Below are positions 1 to 11,419 of a stretch of 64,000 nucleotides of DNA, piece by piece (the first letter of the stretch is position 1; each line of letters starts with the position of its first letter). Location: the NCBI GenBank assembly GCA_916613615.1, contig OU744734.1, positions 35,594,801-35,658,800 of the forward strand, read 5' to 3'. Both the position numbers and the translations under genes were made by a program. The stretch is from Steromphala cineraria. Lineage: Eukaryota; Mollusca; Gastropoda; Trochida; Trochidae. Under the pieces are notes generated by a model, which had not been told where the DNA came from, made no database searches, and saw only the letters and a program-made list of their open reading frames with translations.

Positions 1-873
1 TCCACTGATTAAAGTTGCGCCATCCCAGATGTTTTAAGTCCTTCCAGAACACGATTTTATTTGTTATTTGCAGCAGAAAATTTACCACTGAGACAATGTT
101 GAGACATTATGCTTTGGTTGATAACGTTATTTTTTGTGCCGTTTATTCTGATATAGTAATAATATAAACAAATATTTATCATACATAAAGTAATTCTTTT
201 CAAACGCGTGGTTGATTCTTATACCGAGATTTCCGAGGCAAAATGGAGATTTGTTGGTAACAAAAAAAACTTAATATCCTTAAAACACCTCTTCTAATCA
301 GCCGAGTTTGTGGTCTAGAATAGACTGACTGGAGTCAACCGAACACAGTTGCGCAATCAGCGACGCTGTTCTAAAATCCTCATTTTGGCTGCTGAATCAT
401 GGCAAAGGCATTGTGAGAGGCTTTGTCATTTGCTAAAGACATTCAAATGGTTTGTGGTGCATTGTTTTTGGATTTGATGTTATAAGAACAGAGATAGTGT
501 CAATATTTTATGACTTGATCTACCTCTGTGGGGCAGAGAATGGAATATCAATTAAACCTTATTTTTTATTGTTTTTCAGCGATACAATTGACTAAATTTA
601 GAAGATATATTGGATTAACTAATAAACCTTATAACTTTCTATCTCGTGATATATAGTTTAATTTGTATTTGTCCCGTTTAAATTATTCATACTGGAAATA
701 TTTCTCAAATTCTAATTTAAAGTGAACTTTATCCCTGATTAAGTTAAACTGCCTAAGCTGTCAGGTTATTAGTTTAGTCTTCACATCTCTGAAGAAAGTG
801 ACATTAAATAAAATGTTATTACAGCCTTAATTTACTTATAATTCTACAAAGGTGAAAGGTTCTATAAAGCATG

Positions 874-1196
874 CCACCACTGGACTCAATACCTTATCGT
901 AGTGTGGTGGTTTGTGTGCTTCGACGACCCCGAGAGCTATGCCAGCTGGAGCTTACATGCTCCTGGTAGGGCCACCCAAGCTGGACAGGTCGACGGGTAG
1001 AAGCCAGACAAAATTTGAGTCCTTCTAAAACCTGCTTCTTATCTCTTACTATGCCTTTCTTTCCGTCTTTTCCCTCAACCTGTCGATCCCTTTCTCCCTG
1101 ATCTGTCTACTCTCTTTTTGGATGGCAACATCAACGTGTTTAATAACTGAAATATTGTTCAAAACACGTTAAACACCCTCTCACTCACTCACTCAC
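874..1196 (+). mobile_element. SINE-like retroposon with (TCAC)n tail, 11-bp TSD
   Basis: The 323-bp insert is flanked by the perfect direct repeat TATAAAGCATG (863-873 and 1197-1207). Copy B has a single uninterrupted TATAAAGCATG at the equivalent place (about 28,900), so this is a proven insertion after the duplication. The insert ends in a (TCAC)n tail, as expected for a retroposed element copied from RNA. I see no convincing tRNA A or B box, so the origin of the head is open. It has no coding capacity and must have been moved by another element's machinery. Confidence 0.85.
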
Positions 1197-1429
1197 TATA
1201 AAGCATGTCTTCTTGACTAGAAAATATTGAGCACTTCTTGATTCGGCTATACAATCAATTTAATTTCTAGAACAAGATTCTTTATCCCCAGCATATAGAT
1301 CTTAATAGATGCATATCATACAGCATCAGTCATTTTGATGTCAAAACACAAAAAAGGCTTCCTTGAAGCTGGTCCTTCATGTTAGTCAGATGTTGAGATA
1401 AAGGTCAACATTGTAAGATTTCAAAGATG

Positions 1430-1860
1430 TCTCAGACACAGACATGTTCACATTAATGGTGCTATTGAACTTACTGCCATCGAAAAATAACAAAAATATA
1501 ACAAAATCCTATTTGAGAAAAAATACACAAAGAAAAGTCAGCAAAGCCTTATCATTCTTGATCAAAATAGCTGGAAAAGGTCAAATTTGATGGTCCTTGG
1601 AGGTTGTGATACTTTAAACAACCTCATAACATTAAGTAACGGAAAAAGAAAGTAGAAAGGAATCCACACAAAGACACTGAAGAAGATTGGAGAGGGATTA
1701 AAGACTGTCTAGACGGGGAAAATAGGAGGGTCAACAGAAAAATACACCACAGACATGTCCTGTCACATACAGCTGCGAACCTTAGGCTTATCAGTTGCTG
1801 GTGTATTTTGTAAAATGCAAATATCATGTTATCTTGATATAGTTTGGACCCCAATTAAAA
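1430..1860 (-). repeat. P block, copy 1 (decayed)
   Basis: One of seven copies of a block of about 400 bp seen across 1-39,060. The shared core on the plus strand reads AGCTGGAAAAGGTCAAATTT, with a GTAGAAAGGA segment about 95 bp on. On the minus strand the best copies look like CCAAT followed by TATAAGG. Here both are mutated (CCATC, GATAAGG). No real coding sequence is evident in it. Confidence 0.6.
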
Positions 1861-2038
1861 AGTTCAGCATAACTTGCGAAGAATCAACCATTCTGAATAT
1901 TTGAAAAACCTGTTCTTTAACTTATTTTTGGATTGTCAGACCTTGATTATCAATTAGTGCCAAAAACCAGAAATGACTTGTTTAAAGGTGTTGATCGCTT
2001 ATAAGAGATATCACAGATAAATAGAAGATACTAAACGA

Positions 2039-2300
2039 CCTTCCATTTAATACTATTTGTATAAAACGAGTTAATGATTTTGTATAAAACGAGCGTAAGC
2101 GAGTTTGATACCAAATCATTCACGAGTTTAATAAAAATAGTATTAAATGGAAGGAAGTTTAGTATTCTGTTTATAACTTGCCATAAAAATCACGCAAACT
2201 TTCCGAAAATGTGCTGAAATTTACAGTTCCGCGACTCGGCACCCATTGTGACGAAGCGCTTACATTGTGACGTCACAACAGCTCACTTCTGTGACGTCAT
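2039..2300 (+). mobile_element. Hairpin-headed element, copy A
   Basis: A long imperfect inverted repeat (2039-2095 against about 2098-2154, arms of about 57 bp) starts at CCTTCCATTTAATACT and closes with its reverse complement. The loop carries the CGAGCG / GCGAG signature seen in the related hairpins. Two perfect CRE palindromes TGACGTCA follow at 2268-2275 and 2292-2299. The left end (TAGAAGATA) resembles the TAGAG(A/G)ATA ends of the copies at 4,323 and 30,963. It is present in both large copies, so it is older than the duplication. Its right end is not resolved. Confidence 0.6.
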
Positions 2301-3087
2301 ACATGCATTGTGATATAACACTAGTTAAATATTGCCGTATAAATATTACACTGCGGTATCTTACACGGGCGTGTAATAAACAATGTATGTCATCTATATC
2401 ACTTACTAAAACTGCTACGGCTTACTGTCAAATAAAGCATAAGAATATGTTAATAAACAATAAACGTAATGGTCTGTAGTAAAATTTCAACATAATGATT
2501 CTATTCTCGCAATGCTATGATGCCGCAAAGGTATTCAGAAATGGCATGCTATTTGCACTTTGGTATGCAGATAAAAGAGAATAAGCTTATCTTAATGCCA
2601 TACAGTCAGGCATCATATCACATTATCATTAAACATTCAAACCTTACTTTCATAAAGACATTAATTCAACCTTTTACCTCTGAGTCCCTTACTGATGTTC
2701 ACAAGTACCTCTCCTTCAGTACAGCAAAGCTTCCATACAACAAAATATTACCTATCATGAATCCTTGAAAGAGATACTTTATCAAAACAAGGAAAATAAT
2801 CTAATTGAAAGATTCCCATATACTTTAAGGAACTCTTTACAAAACGAACTTCATTTAACTCTATATCAATTTGTCCTAGAAAATGATCTATATCTTATCA
2901 TCAACCTGGCCTTTAACTGCATAAACAGTCTTAACACTTTTGCTGTTTGATAAAAAAATGTCCCAATTCTTAATGTACGAGAGTGAAGTCGAGTTATGAA
3001 ATTAAATCTAGTCATTTTACTGTTCAGAATTGCCCTAACCCCTTCTCAAATTAGAATCTTTAGGGAGTGACTGTCACGTGCCAATTT

Positions 3088-3808
3088 ACAGCTGCGTACC
3101 TTAAGTTTGTACACTTGCTTGTGTATCTAAGTGCAAATCATGTAATTTTGGGTTTGATGTTGACGACCATAAAGTAACTAAAGGGTCACTTACAAAGGAA
3201 CACCAACTTTCCATGTCTAAAATAACCATTCCCAACCATTTTACGGGATCGTCTCGTCACTGGTGGTGATTTTCGATATTTGGCATGGTTAAATAGACAG
3301 ATGATCATATTTGTGAAATTCAGGATTTTAGCTCATCAGGTCTGAAAGACCCGATTTGTACAGGGGTCAAAACCTTTAAAACCTATTTCAATCAAAAGTC
3401 TGATGAGCTACAGAGCCCATGGCTCTATTTTTAAAATTTCGATTTGAATAATCCCTATTACTTTGTAAGAAAGAAATCAGAACAATAACAGTACCTTTTT
3501 GCAAAGGAACTAATATTACTTAGATCTAAAGGTTTGTATCACTTATGAAGGGTTTTGTAGAGGAAAAAAAAGTGTTTTTGCAATTTTGACCCCTGGTCAC
3601 TCCAATGCCCTTCCTAATTTGATACGGTTATCTGATAGGTATGACATGCGAATATGTTAATGCAAACTGCATTTTTACTTATGTTTTTAAATTTCAGCAT
3701 TATCGGTTTCGTTTTCGCAATGCTAGTGTGCATTAAAGACATTCCAAATTACATGATATTTGCACTGAAATACGCAGGTAAGTAAACAAACTTAAGGTAC
3801 GCAGCTGT
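3088..3808. mobile_element. Long-TIR element, about 0.7 kb
   Basis: Both ends carry an inverted repeat of about 65 bp starting ACAGCTGCGTACCTTAAG (3088 on) and ending in its reverse complement (to 3808). The inverted similarity extends through the TGCAAAT..CATGTAATTT segment. The interior has no transposase frame, so it is a non-autonomous DNA element. Its own interior is interrupted by the short pearl-like insertion at 3328-3431. T/A-rich bases flank both ends, but the target duplication is not clean here. Confidence 0.75.
3328..3431 (-). mobile_element. Short pearl-like derivative
   Basis: An insert of about 100 bp absent from copy B, where CAGG runs directly into TTTTTAAAATTTCG. Read on the minus strand it starts with the hairpin GAGCC-ATG-GGCTC, continues with TGTAGCTCATCAG, and ends with the stem GGTCT/AGACC followed by GATGAGCTAAAA. 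These are the same two ends as the 1.3-kb element at 40,215-41,491, so this is an internally deleted relative. Confidence 0.75.
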
Positions 3809-4322
3809 TTGTTGATTATGTGATGTTTATCAATTTCACCAGGACAAGATTTATATTTTAAGGAGGTGAACGATCTCCTATGTAGCGTGGAAGAAAGAAA
3901 GGGCGAATATTTTAACTACACATTGTCTATGTCGTGGTTACATTCGCTGAAGGCAGCAGGGCACTAATGATTTATAAAGCTTCTTGAATTCCTTAGCGCA
4001 GTTGAATTATTGTTTCATCTCTTAAATCTGTTTACAACATTGAAACATAAAAAAGTAACAGATTTTAAAGCAAATCTGTGAAGTTTTTTTCCAATTGGGA
4101 TTGAGTGAACATAAAGAAAATACACGGGGGAAGAATTGAGCACTAACTGAATTAACATTTAAACTTCTGTTGTGGTGGTTGGTTCCAATGGGACAAATGC
4201 CACTGATTTAATACTTTATTGAAAAAGTTTACTCTTTTTACAGACATCAGATAACTTATTCATAATAGTGTGATCCTCCAAGCAAAGAGTTCAAATATCA
4301 TGCTGCTGATATATAGCATATT

Positions 4323-5583
4323 TAGAGAATAACCAACGAGGTACGAGTGATTACGGGATATCTGCCCGAGTCGAAATAATGTTCACAGTCGCGAGCCTTG
4401 GCGAGCGACTGAACATTATTTTGACGAGGGCAGATATCCCGTAATCACTCGTACCGAGTTGGTTATTCTATATATTACTCATTTGTAATGAAATATAATT
4501 AAAAAACGACTTAAAAGATGCGATTGAGAAATCGTAGTAATGCTGTTCACATAGTAAGTGATACCAATCAGCTGATCAGTATTCATACACGTGTCCAACC
4601 GAACATGTCCAGAGTGAATTAGTCAACAACGCATCGGAATCTAGTTCAGTTTCAAAACAATACGAAAATGACGAAAATATTGTCCCTGAATGATATAATA
4701 CACTTTTCAATCTTGAACAAATTAACACACATGAAACTCTTAACAAACAACATTATTTGATAAAGATAATAAGTATTTTTATCAGCCGATCGTCACGCCA
4801 TAGCTCTACTACCACTGCGATGTGTTGTTGACGGCACACTGTTGTAACGAAAATGTCAAAAACCTGTCAATTATTTTAAACTATAATTGATAAAAATGGC
4901 AATATCTTTAAGAGAAACATACAAAGAATGCATCAAAACAAGTCTGTATGTCAGAATAATCAAATAATCTGAAGTTTGAACAACATTTGTTTCTTTCGAC
5001 GTTACTTTCATTTACGTAGCAAGTGTCAAGAACGATAACTCTAATCGGCCTGTGATCACAGTGGGATTGTTCCCAGGGCTGATCAACTATGAGTATGTTG
5101 ATTTGTAAAGTTACTGCTTTCATGAATGTATGTATTGAATTTGAGTCCCTATGGTTTTTATGTGTTAATAATTACTAATGGATCAGTGAAATTCTTGTGC
5201 TAGGATAGATTTCATTAATTTTCGATGGCAGCCATGTTTGTTTACAAACAGACAGCGCTTATTGTACCTTTGGAAAAAGCACAATCTTGAGATCACAATG
5301 AAATTTAACACGTAGATGAATACTTTCAAATAATACTGCGTTTAAATATTAACCTGTAAGTTATATGATGTACAGTAATATTCATCGTTCTACGATTTTA
5401 TTTTTAACCTAATCGACATACGTTCGACACGTTCAATTTATCAATGAAACTTGAAAATAGTTCCGCCGACCAATCGTTTTCATTCTCTTAGGAACCGACC
5501 AATCAACGTAGAGAATCACTAAAAAGCACATGTGCGGATATCAAACAAATATCCACTCGTGTATCCTCGCCCTTATGGGTAAC
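4323..5583 (+). mobile_element. Hairpin-headed element, 1.26 kb, TSD ATT
   Basis: An insertion proven by the empty site in copy B (GCATATTGTGTT near 32,260). The 3-bp duplication ATT flanks it at 4320-4322 and 5584-5586. The left end is a long imperfect hairpin (4326-4392 against about 4405-4469) with loop GAGCCTTGGCGA. The right end reads CGCCCTTATGGGTAAC. Two CCAAT boxes (ACCAATC) lie near 5,470 and 5,510. I found no convincing protein in the interior; the minus-strand 71-codon frame at 4,908-5,123 has no recognisable features. Confidence 0.75.
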
Positions 5584-5585
5584 AT

Positions 5586-5815
5586 TGTGTTATATGTGAT
5601 AAAGTTTGATATATTCAAGAAATATAACTGCACTAGAATAATTGATAAATATCTATTTCATACTCTATAATACGTGAATTTTAAAGTTCAAATATCATGC
5701 TGCTGATATATAGCATATTGTGTTATACGTGATAAAGTTTGATATGTTCAAGAAATATAACTGCACTAGAATACTTGATAGATATCTATTTTATACTCTA
5801 TAATAAGTGAATTGA
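5586..5815. repeat. Tandem repeat of about 133 bp (two copies)
   Basis: A unit beginning GTTCAAATATCATGCTGC occurs twice, cleanly seen in copy B at 32,231 and 32,364. In copy A the first unit is split by the 4,323-5,583 insertion. Confidence 0.8.
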
Positions 5816-6068
5816 AAATTTGATATAAAATGACCGAATAACCTTTATAAAGTTACATTTCCATTAGTTTTGTAAGTTAATTCGACTGAGATGACATTCC
5901 TAGAAAATAATTAGCCATTGATTGACATAATGATTAGTTTGAAGCGGAATTTATTTCTAATTGAGTTAAAATGCCTGGACTGAAACATTATTAGTTTAAG
6001 TCTTCAAATCAATTGACGATGTGACATTCAAATGAAATTATATTATACAATTGACCGTTGCCTTTTAA

Positions 6069-6295
6069 AGGGGAACTAGCATGTATTTTGAAAATTTTAT
6101 ATTTTTATATTTTCACTAATAAGTTGACGTTTATGCTAAATATATTATTTTGATAATGTCAAAATCTATATCTAATATATATTTGATTAAATTGTGCTTT
6201 ATTTAGTTTAAATACATTGTCTTTCGATTGGAACCATTTATTTTCATTTTCCAAACATCACCTTATATTCTCCATAAAAACGTGCTTCTGTCCCT
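6069..6295. mobile_element. TTAA-flanked MITE, copy A
   Basis: Terminal inverted repeats (left AGGGGAACTAGCATG; right, in reverse complement, AGGGACAGAAGCACG) lie inside TTAA on the left and TCAA on the right. Relatives are at 32,748-32,982 and 56,255-56,615. The TTAA target and AGGGG ends fit a piggyBac-type non-autonomous element. The interior is AT-rich without a frame. Confidence 0.65.
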
Positions 6296-6425
6296 TCAAG
6301 ACAGTGATAAAGGACCTTTAGCAAAGCTTATTTTGATGGTTGTAACAATTCACTTCTTGGGGGTTGACACCTTAAAATTCATAGTTAACTGTCAACATTG
6401 GACTGTAAGCAAACGAACTGCATGG

Positions 6426-6536
6426 GTTGACACGATGATATTGCTTGATGAAGGACACCATGAACTTGATTCGAAATTTAAACTACCTTTCTGCACTGAA
6501 GAGTGCCTCAGGCCTATAGAATATTCTAATGACTAG
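6426..6536 (+). CDS. Possible terminal exon (C-terminal tail), copy A
   Basis: An open frame reading VDTMILLDEGHHELDSK and ending ..FCTEECLRP..SND-stop. The copy-B equivalent (33,683-33,778) keeps the same frame for about 30 residues, with two silent and a few replacement changes. A canonical AATAAA lies 205 bp downstream of the stop (6741-6746), after a stretch with the look of a 3' UTR. I see no clear splice acceptor and no upstream exons. It may be a real last exon, a relic, or chance. The product is not recognised. Confidence 0.3.
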   Translation, partial: VDTMILLDEGHHELDSKFKLPFCTEECLRPIEYSND

Positions 6537-6740
6537 ATTGGACGTACATGGTTTCATATTCATTCATTAAAGTATCATGACAAACTTTTTCTATACATGT
6601 AGATCATTGCATTGCTGATATAGATGGCAAGTTAACTGTATTTTGATTTGTGCGTGGATTTTTGTGCAATGGATTGTTTGGGTATGTAAATGCTACTGAA
6701 TGTAATTTTAACACTTTGACACTGTGTTCAAAGTATTGAC

Positions 6741-6746
6741 AATAAA
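6741..6746 (+). terminator. AATAAA polyadenylation signal candidate
   Basis: AATAAA followed by a T/G-rich stretch (GTCAGTGTTTTGATG). It is conserved in copy B at 33,986-33,991. It would serve the terminal-exon candidate ending at 6,536. Confidence 0.35.
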
Positions 6747-6794
6747 AGATTTCAGCTTACCGTCAGTGTTTTGATGAAGAAGACGTATGAACAT

Positions 6795-6965
6795 TGCTGT
6801 CCCTGTTTCCTTGAAGTCTCTTGAGACTGTGGCTTAGTTTTCAGATGATAGCTTAGCTTAATTGTTCTGTCACGAGGAAGGTTTTGATGGAGATAATTCC
6901 CTGGTGGTCAGGGTAAGATCTATATAATTGTCTCATGTCAAACTCCATTGGTTCCCTGTCATATA
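6795..6965. repeat. S block, copy 1
   Basis: A block of about 165 bp starting CTGTTTCCTTGAAGTCTCTT and containing GCTTAGCTTAATTGTTCTGTC and GGTAATTCCCTGGTGG-like segments. Other copies are at 11,237-11,410, 34,040-34,205 and 37,380-37,555. Its function is unknown. It has no open frame and is better conserved than its surroundings. Confidence 0.6.
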
Positions 6966-8035
6966 TTTGACGTTGTCAATTTGGATAGATAGTTACAAAA
7001 CACTCAAAAGAGGGATATATATTGATGAGACAGAGAAACTTAGACACTATCAGACACATATTGGATTCACCAGAGCAACGTTATTCTCAGTGCATGTAAA
7101 TAATTAATGAAAGCGACATGAAAACCAAAAAAGACAGACACGTTGACAGTCGCTTGCTGTGAATCTAGTGAAGAAATGCACCTTAATGTGCCAGATGACA
7201 AGAAGTGATTTAGGTTACGTTCAACCAAATTAGACAAATCTTGAAACTGAAAAATCGTCTCATGAAACCATTACATTATATATTTTGACTCTACGAGGGA
7301 TTGATCATGCCCAGGGCAAAAATCAATCTTGCTTTAGTATTGACACTTAAATATCTTAAACACTGTCTAAATAAAAGTTTAGTATGAAGTATGAAGTATG
7401 TAGTTTATATAATGATGACAATTAAAATTATAACACGCCAACATCGTTTTACCTATTAGTTTCATAATTCGCAATGATAAACAATTCTACGTAATTTTGA
7501 AATGTTGATTAAATGCAAAGCAATAACTCGTTATTGGTGGCATATATTGAACAAAAAGTAATCATGTTTACTGCAACAAAGACAATGTTTACATTGTTAT
7601 ATATCATGTAAACGTATTGAGTTGTTAATAATGTTATTTGAGGATTATAGAAATATCATTAGTTGAATTAGTTGAATTAGTTTTTTTATTGTTATTGTTT
7701 TATCATGTTATGTGTCAATGATTTTACTGTTTATTTCAAAAAGATCACTTATTCCTTTATCAGTATTTTAATGGTAGTTTGTTTGGAAGACCATGAATTA
7801 AAAACATACTGAATGAACATATTATGACATGATAGAGACAGTGAATATGTTTCTAAAAGCTCTCTGAATCAAACAGATGCCCCACCAAAGACACTTCAAA
7901 ATATCATTTAAAATGTAAATAAAACACTCTTGATTAAGTCTTTTTATGCTCCAGAATGTTTGTCACAAAAACCTGGCCAGAACGTTTGATTGGATAAAGG
8001 TAAACCTTTGATATTCCACATGTGCATCTATCATA

Positions 8036-8683
8036 TTATTACCCTTAAGATAAATTTCTCGAATTCTGATTGGTCAATAGCCAAAGCATACATACCCGTG
8101 TAGTCGGATTTGGCAGGGTGTACGAAGTGTACACCCCGTCAAATTTGTCACGTGACATACCAAACGGGTCATACGGATGACCTTGACCTCAGCTGGAATG
8201 CGGAAGTAAAACGGCCGCTCGACTGACAATTTCAGAATCAAAATTTACAATGACCAACATCAATTGAGAGATTCTAATGATATGTCATTGTTAATATCCA
8301 TTGTCTTATTACATTCATTCAATATGAACACATGTTTCTCTTTAATTATTTCATTTAAGAACACTTTTAATTCGGATATTTTTAGTCACAGAGTTATCTC
8401 CCTTTATATAACAGCCGTTAGCTCCGTACCGCGTCTCTTGATGTTCACACTGTGCTGAGCTTGGACCGCAGTCTAGTTAAGACTTATTTCGGTCAAAATG
8501 AGTAAACTGTGTTGAAATAAAAGATCTTAAGGGTAATAAATTCGTTACACGGCGTTTTGACAGGGTGTACGGGACTGTAAGACCCTTGTACATTCTGTAT
8601 TTTCTTCAACTCCGCCTCAGGAAAATACAGAATGTACAAGGGTCTTACAGTCCCGTACACCCTGTCAAAACGCCGTGTAACTA
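8036..8683 (-). mobile_element. Hairpin-headed element, 648 bp, TSD ATA
   Basis: Absent from copy B, where the site reads CTATCATAATATGACC. The 3-bp duplication ATA flanks it at 8033-8035 and 8684-8686. One end starts TTATTACCCTTAAG. The other is a perfect hairpin with 61-bp arms (8544-8604 and 8621-8681, 16-bp spacer). An inverted copy of the TTATTACCCTTAAG end lies just inside the hairpin (near 8,525). A second small hairpin (GGGTGTAC / GTACACCC) lies near 8,120. No protein is evident, and minus-strand frames crossing the hairpin are artefacts of the palindrome. Confidence 0.8.
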
Positions 8684-9539
8684 ATAATATGACCTTTACG
8701 ATAAGGTCATAATTTTTGACCTCGTGACCTAAACCTTGGTGGGGCAATCATTTTTTGAAAACATTAATCTTAGCCATAACTTTTAATTGGATAGAGACAG
8801 ACCTTTGAAATATTTCACATTTGCATCTGTCATGATAAGCTGAGGTCATAATTTTTTACCTCGCGACCTTGACCTTGGCGCAGCAAGCATTTTTCGAAAA
8901 CTTTAATCGTGGACATAATTTGTGATTGTTTCGAGATAGACCTTTGATATTTCAAATGTTCATAGCGACCTCGACTAGATCTCAGGCAAAATCCAGTTTG
9001 AATGAAAGGTCAAATGTTTCAGGTACATGCTGACACAAAAAATATACATTTACAATTTACTGATATCCGGGGGCATCAGTGTTTAACAAACAAATCTTGT
9101 TGTTTATGCAACGAAACCTTTGATGATCTAGTTAACTTGATCACATAAGGAATTGTAAAGAAAAGGCACTTTAGCATTAAAAGCATGGGGGAAAATGTGT
9201 ATCTTGAAAAACTTTAAAGTGCATGTGTTTCAAGGATCTGGGTATACTAATTGAGAAAATTTTCATGACTTTCTTCCTGATAAATATTGATTACTGTATG
9301 CTGATTCACATTGAATACATACCTAAAGTGCGCTTGATTTTGGGATCTTTGGATTTGGAAAGTTCAGAGAAGTTCCTTCGATTGATGTTGACCAGATGTG
9401 TCTTTCTATACATGTAGGAGGTGTGTCAGTGATATATAATCTACGCATATCATAAAGCTTTAATTAAGTCTTGTGTAATTACAAAAATTACTGTCTTAGA
9501 ATCCCGTCCATCATGTAAGTCCTTTGCAGTGTTGAGATT

Positions 9540-10000
9540 GAAGTAAAACGTGTCTCGGACATAAATGGGAGCAAATGGGTTTTGCTAAAGGGCTTACTGT
9601 CATTGAATGATACCAAATGTCACAGAATCCCATTTTCGGAAGAACAACACAAAGAAAAGTCAGCAAAGCCTTATAAAACTTGATGAAAATAGCTGGAAAA
9701 GGTCAAATTTGATTGGTCCGTGGAGGTTGTTTTTCGCCAAAGAAGCATTTATAACAGAAAAGTAAAGTAGAAAGAATTCCATATATAAGACCCCCATGGG
9801 GATTGAAGCAAGATCGTTGACTGTCTCCATGGAGAGATAGAAGGAGGATCGACAAAGCAATATGTCATAGGCTGACACAAATATCTGTCTTGTGACATAG
9901 TAATACATTTCAATACAATTTTGTGATACATTTGCCCTAATCCAAAGAGAAAAACACATAGACCTTTTGACATTGAGTGCATTATATTGTGTTTAAAAAA
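9540..10000 (-). repeat. P block, copy 2 (CCAAT and TATA kept)
   Basis: A better preserved copy of the block. On the minus strand it keeps ACCAATCA (about 9,711-9,718) and TTTTATAAGG (about 9,670-9,679), some 45 bp apart. That is the spacing and order of a simple core promoter firing toward lower coordinates. The short open frames on this strand are not conserved as protein in the other copies. Confidence 0.55.
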
Positions 10001-11236
10001 AATTAATTCTGACATGAGTTGCATTTATATAACCTAGCTTCCTAGCATCCATTGTATCAAACTCAGTGCCAGTCATACAAGTAAATGAACGCTTCAATCC
10101 AATTACAAGAAAACTTTGCACCAAATTGTTATTACGCTATTGAAACAAAAAGGTATACGTTCGAGATGAAGAAAACTTTCTACATTAACTATTTACAAGA
10201 AAATGTCAGGTTTTATAAAGCAGGGGTCTTTTTATGTTTTTAATTGACCACTTCCCTATTGCCTACTGACAAAATATTTCAAACCATGAATTGCAGGATG
10301 TTTTCAGAGTGTTAATGTCTTTGTGAAAAGTATACGAATTGTTATGTCAATGACCACTGAAAGTAAAATCACACACTTCATTTCCTGCATTTCATAAGTT
10401 CATGAAAGTAATAGGGGAACAAACTATTTGATCTCTCCAATAAAAAAATATTGGTGTTGGATTTGAGCACTGGGTAATTTAAAAAATACTTATTTCACTG
10501 TTACATTATCTCATTGTATAACCTCTTTTTTTGTCAATTATTATATAAGGAAAGCTATTTCAAGGACTCTTTTGTGAATAATGTCTAACGGTTGACAAAG
10601 CAAAATTTGCTGTAATACTTAAAATCTGTTACAGTGTCCATTTATTTGTTCAATAATGGTAGTGATTACTCTCAGGATGTTCAAATCCAGAAATACGTAT
10701 GTCTGGTTAAAAGAGATTTGAATAGCAATAAGAATGAATTGATTGGGACAATATTGGTTTAGTGCAGAAGTAAAATTACCTGGATATAAAAGTTTTGAAT
10801 AGCAGTGAGAATAAATTGATTCGGCCAAAATTGGTTAAAACAGATATGATGCTTTGACAAAACCCTGAAGTGAAAGAACTGCAGTCATTCATATGAGAAT
10901 AAGCTTTGGCAAGTTTGGCAACAATTAAATGCATCAGTTCACAATGTATTGTTTGATAACCACTCAAATAGAATATCAATTGCCAACACAGACAAGTATA
11001 GCAAATTTAAATCATGGACGACTCTGATTAATTACTTCCTTAACTATGACGTTGAACTGGGCTCTTGATTGTTCGGCATCAAAAATAAATAAGGATGTTT
11101 CCAGTGGATTTACAAGCACGTAATTTAAAGAAATTTGCTAGTTGATTGGTAAAAAAATGATGAAAAACATAACTTCAGCTGATTAAGGACAGATGTTCTG
11201 CAGAATAACAAATATTTTGACGATTTAGTGGTTTGA

Positions 11237-11410
11237 ACCCTAGTGTCCCTGTTTCCTTGAAGTCTTTTGAGATTATGGCTTAGTTTTCAGATGCTGGCTC
11301 AGCTTAATTGTTCTGTCAGGAGGAAGACGGTGGTGGAGGTAATTCCCTGGTGGCCACATGATTTTATAATTGTCTTATGACAAACGCAATCGATACTCTG
11401 TCCCTATCCC
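11237..11410. repeat. S block, copy 2
   Basis: The second copy in large copy A, with the same segment order as 6,795-6,965. It marks the right edge of the shared duplication. Confidence 0.6.
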
Positions 11411-11419
11411 TAACTTGAT

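Noticed and set aside
1184..1196. (TCAC)n run considered as a telomere-like or regulatory repeat
   Set aside because: It is the tail of the SINE-like insertion, as shown by the flanking target duplication.
2517..2950. Adjacent plus-strand frames of 83 and 61 codons
   Set aside because: Copy B has a shorter frame broken by indels. The residues resemble no family I know.
8493..8747. 84-codon minus-strand frame
   Set aside because: It runs through the perfect hairpin, whose palindrome gives mirrored reading frames. There are no protein features.
9660..10024. Two overlapping minus-strand frames of 91-99 codons
   Set aside because: The copy-B counterpart differs by frame-breaking changes. Similarity between copies is at DNA level only.
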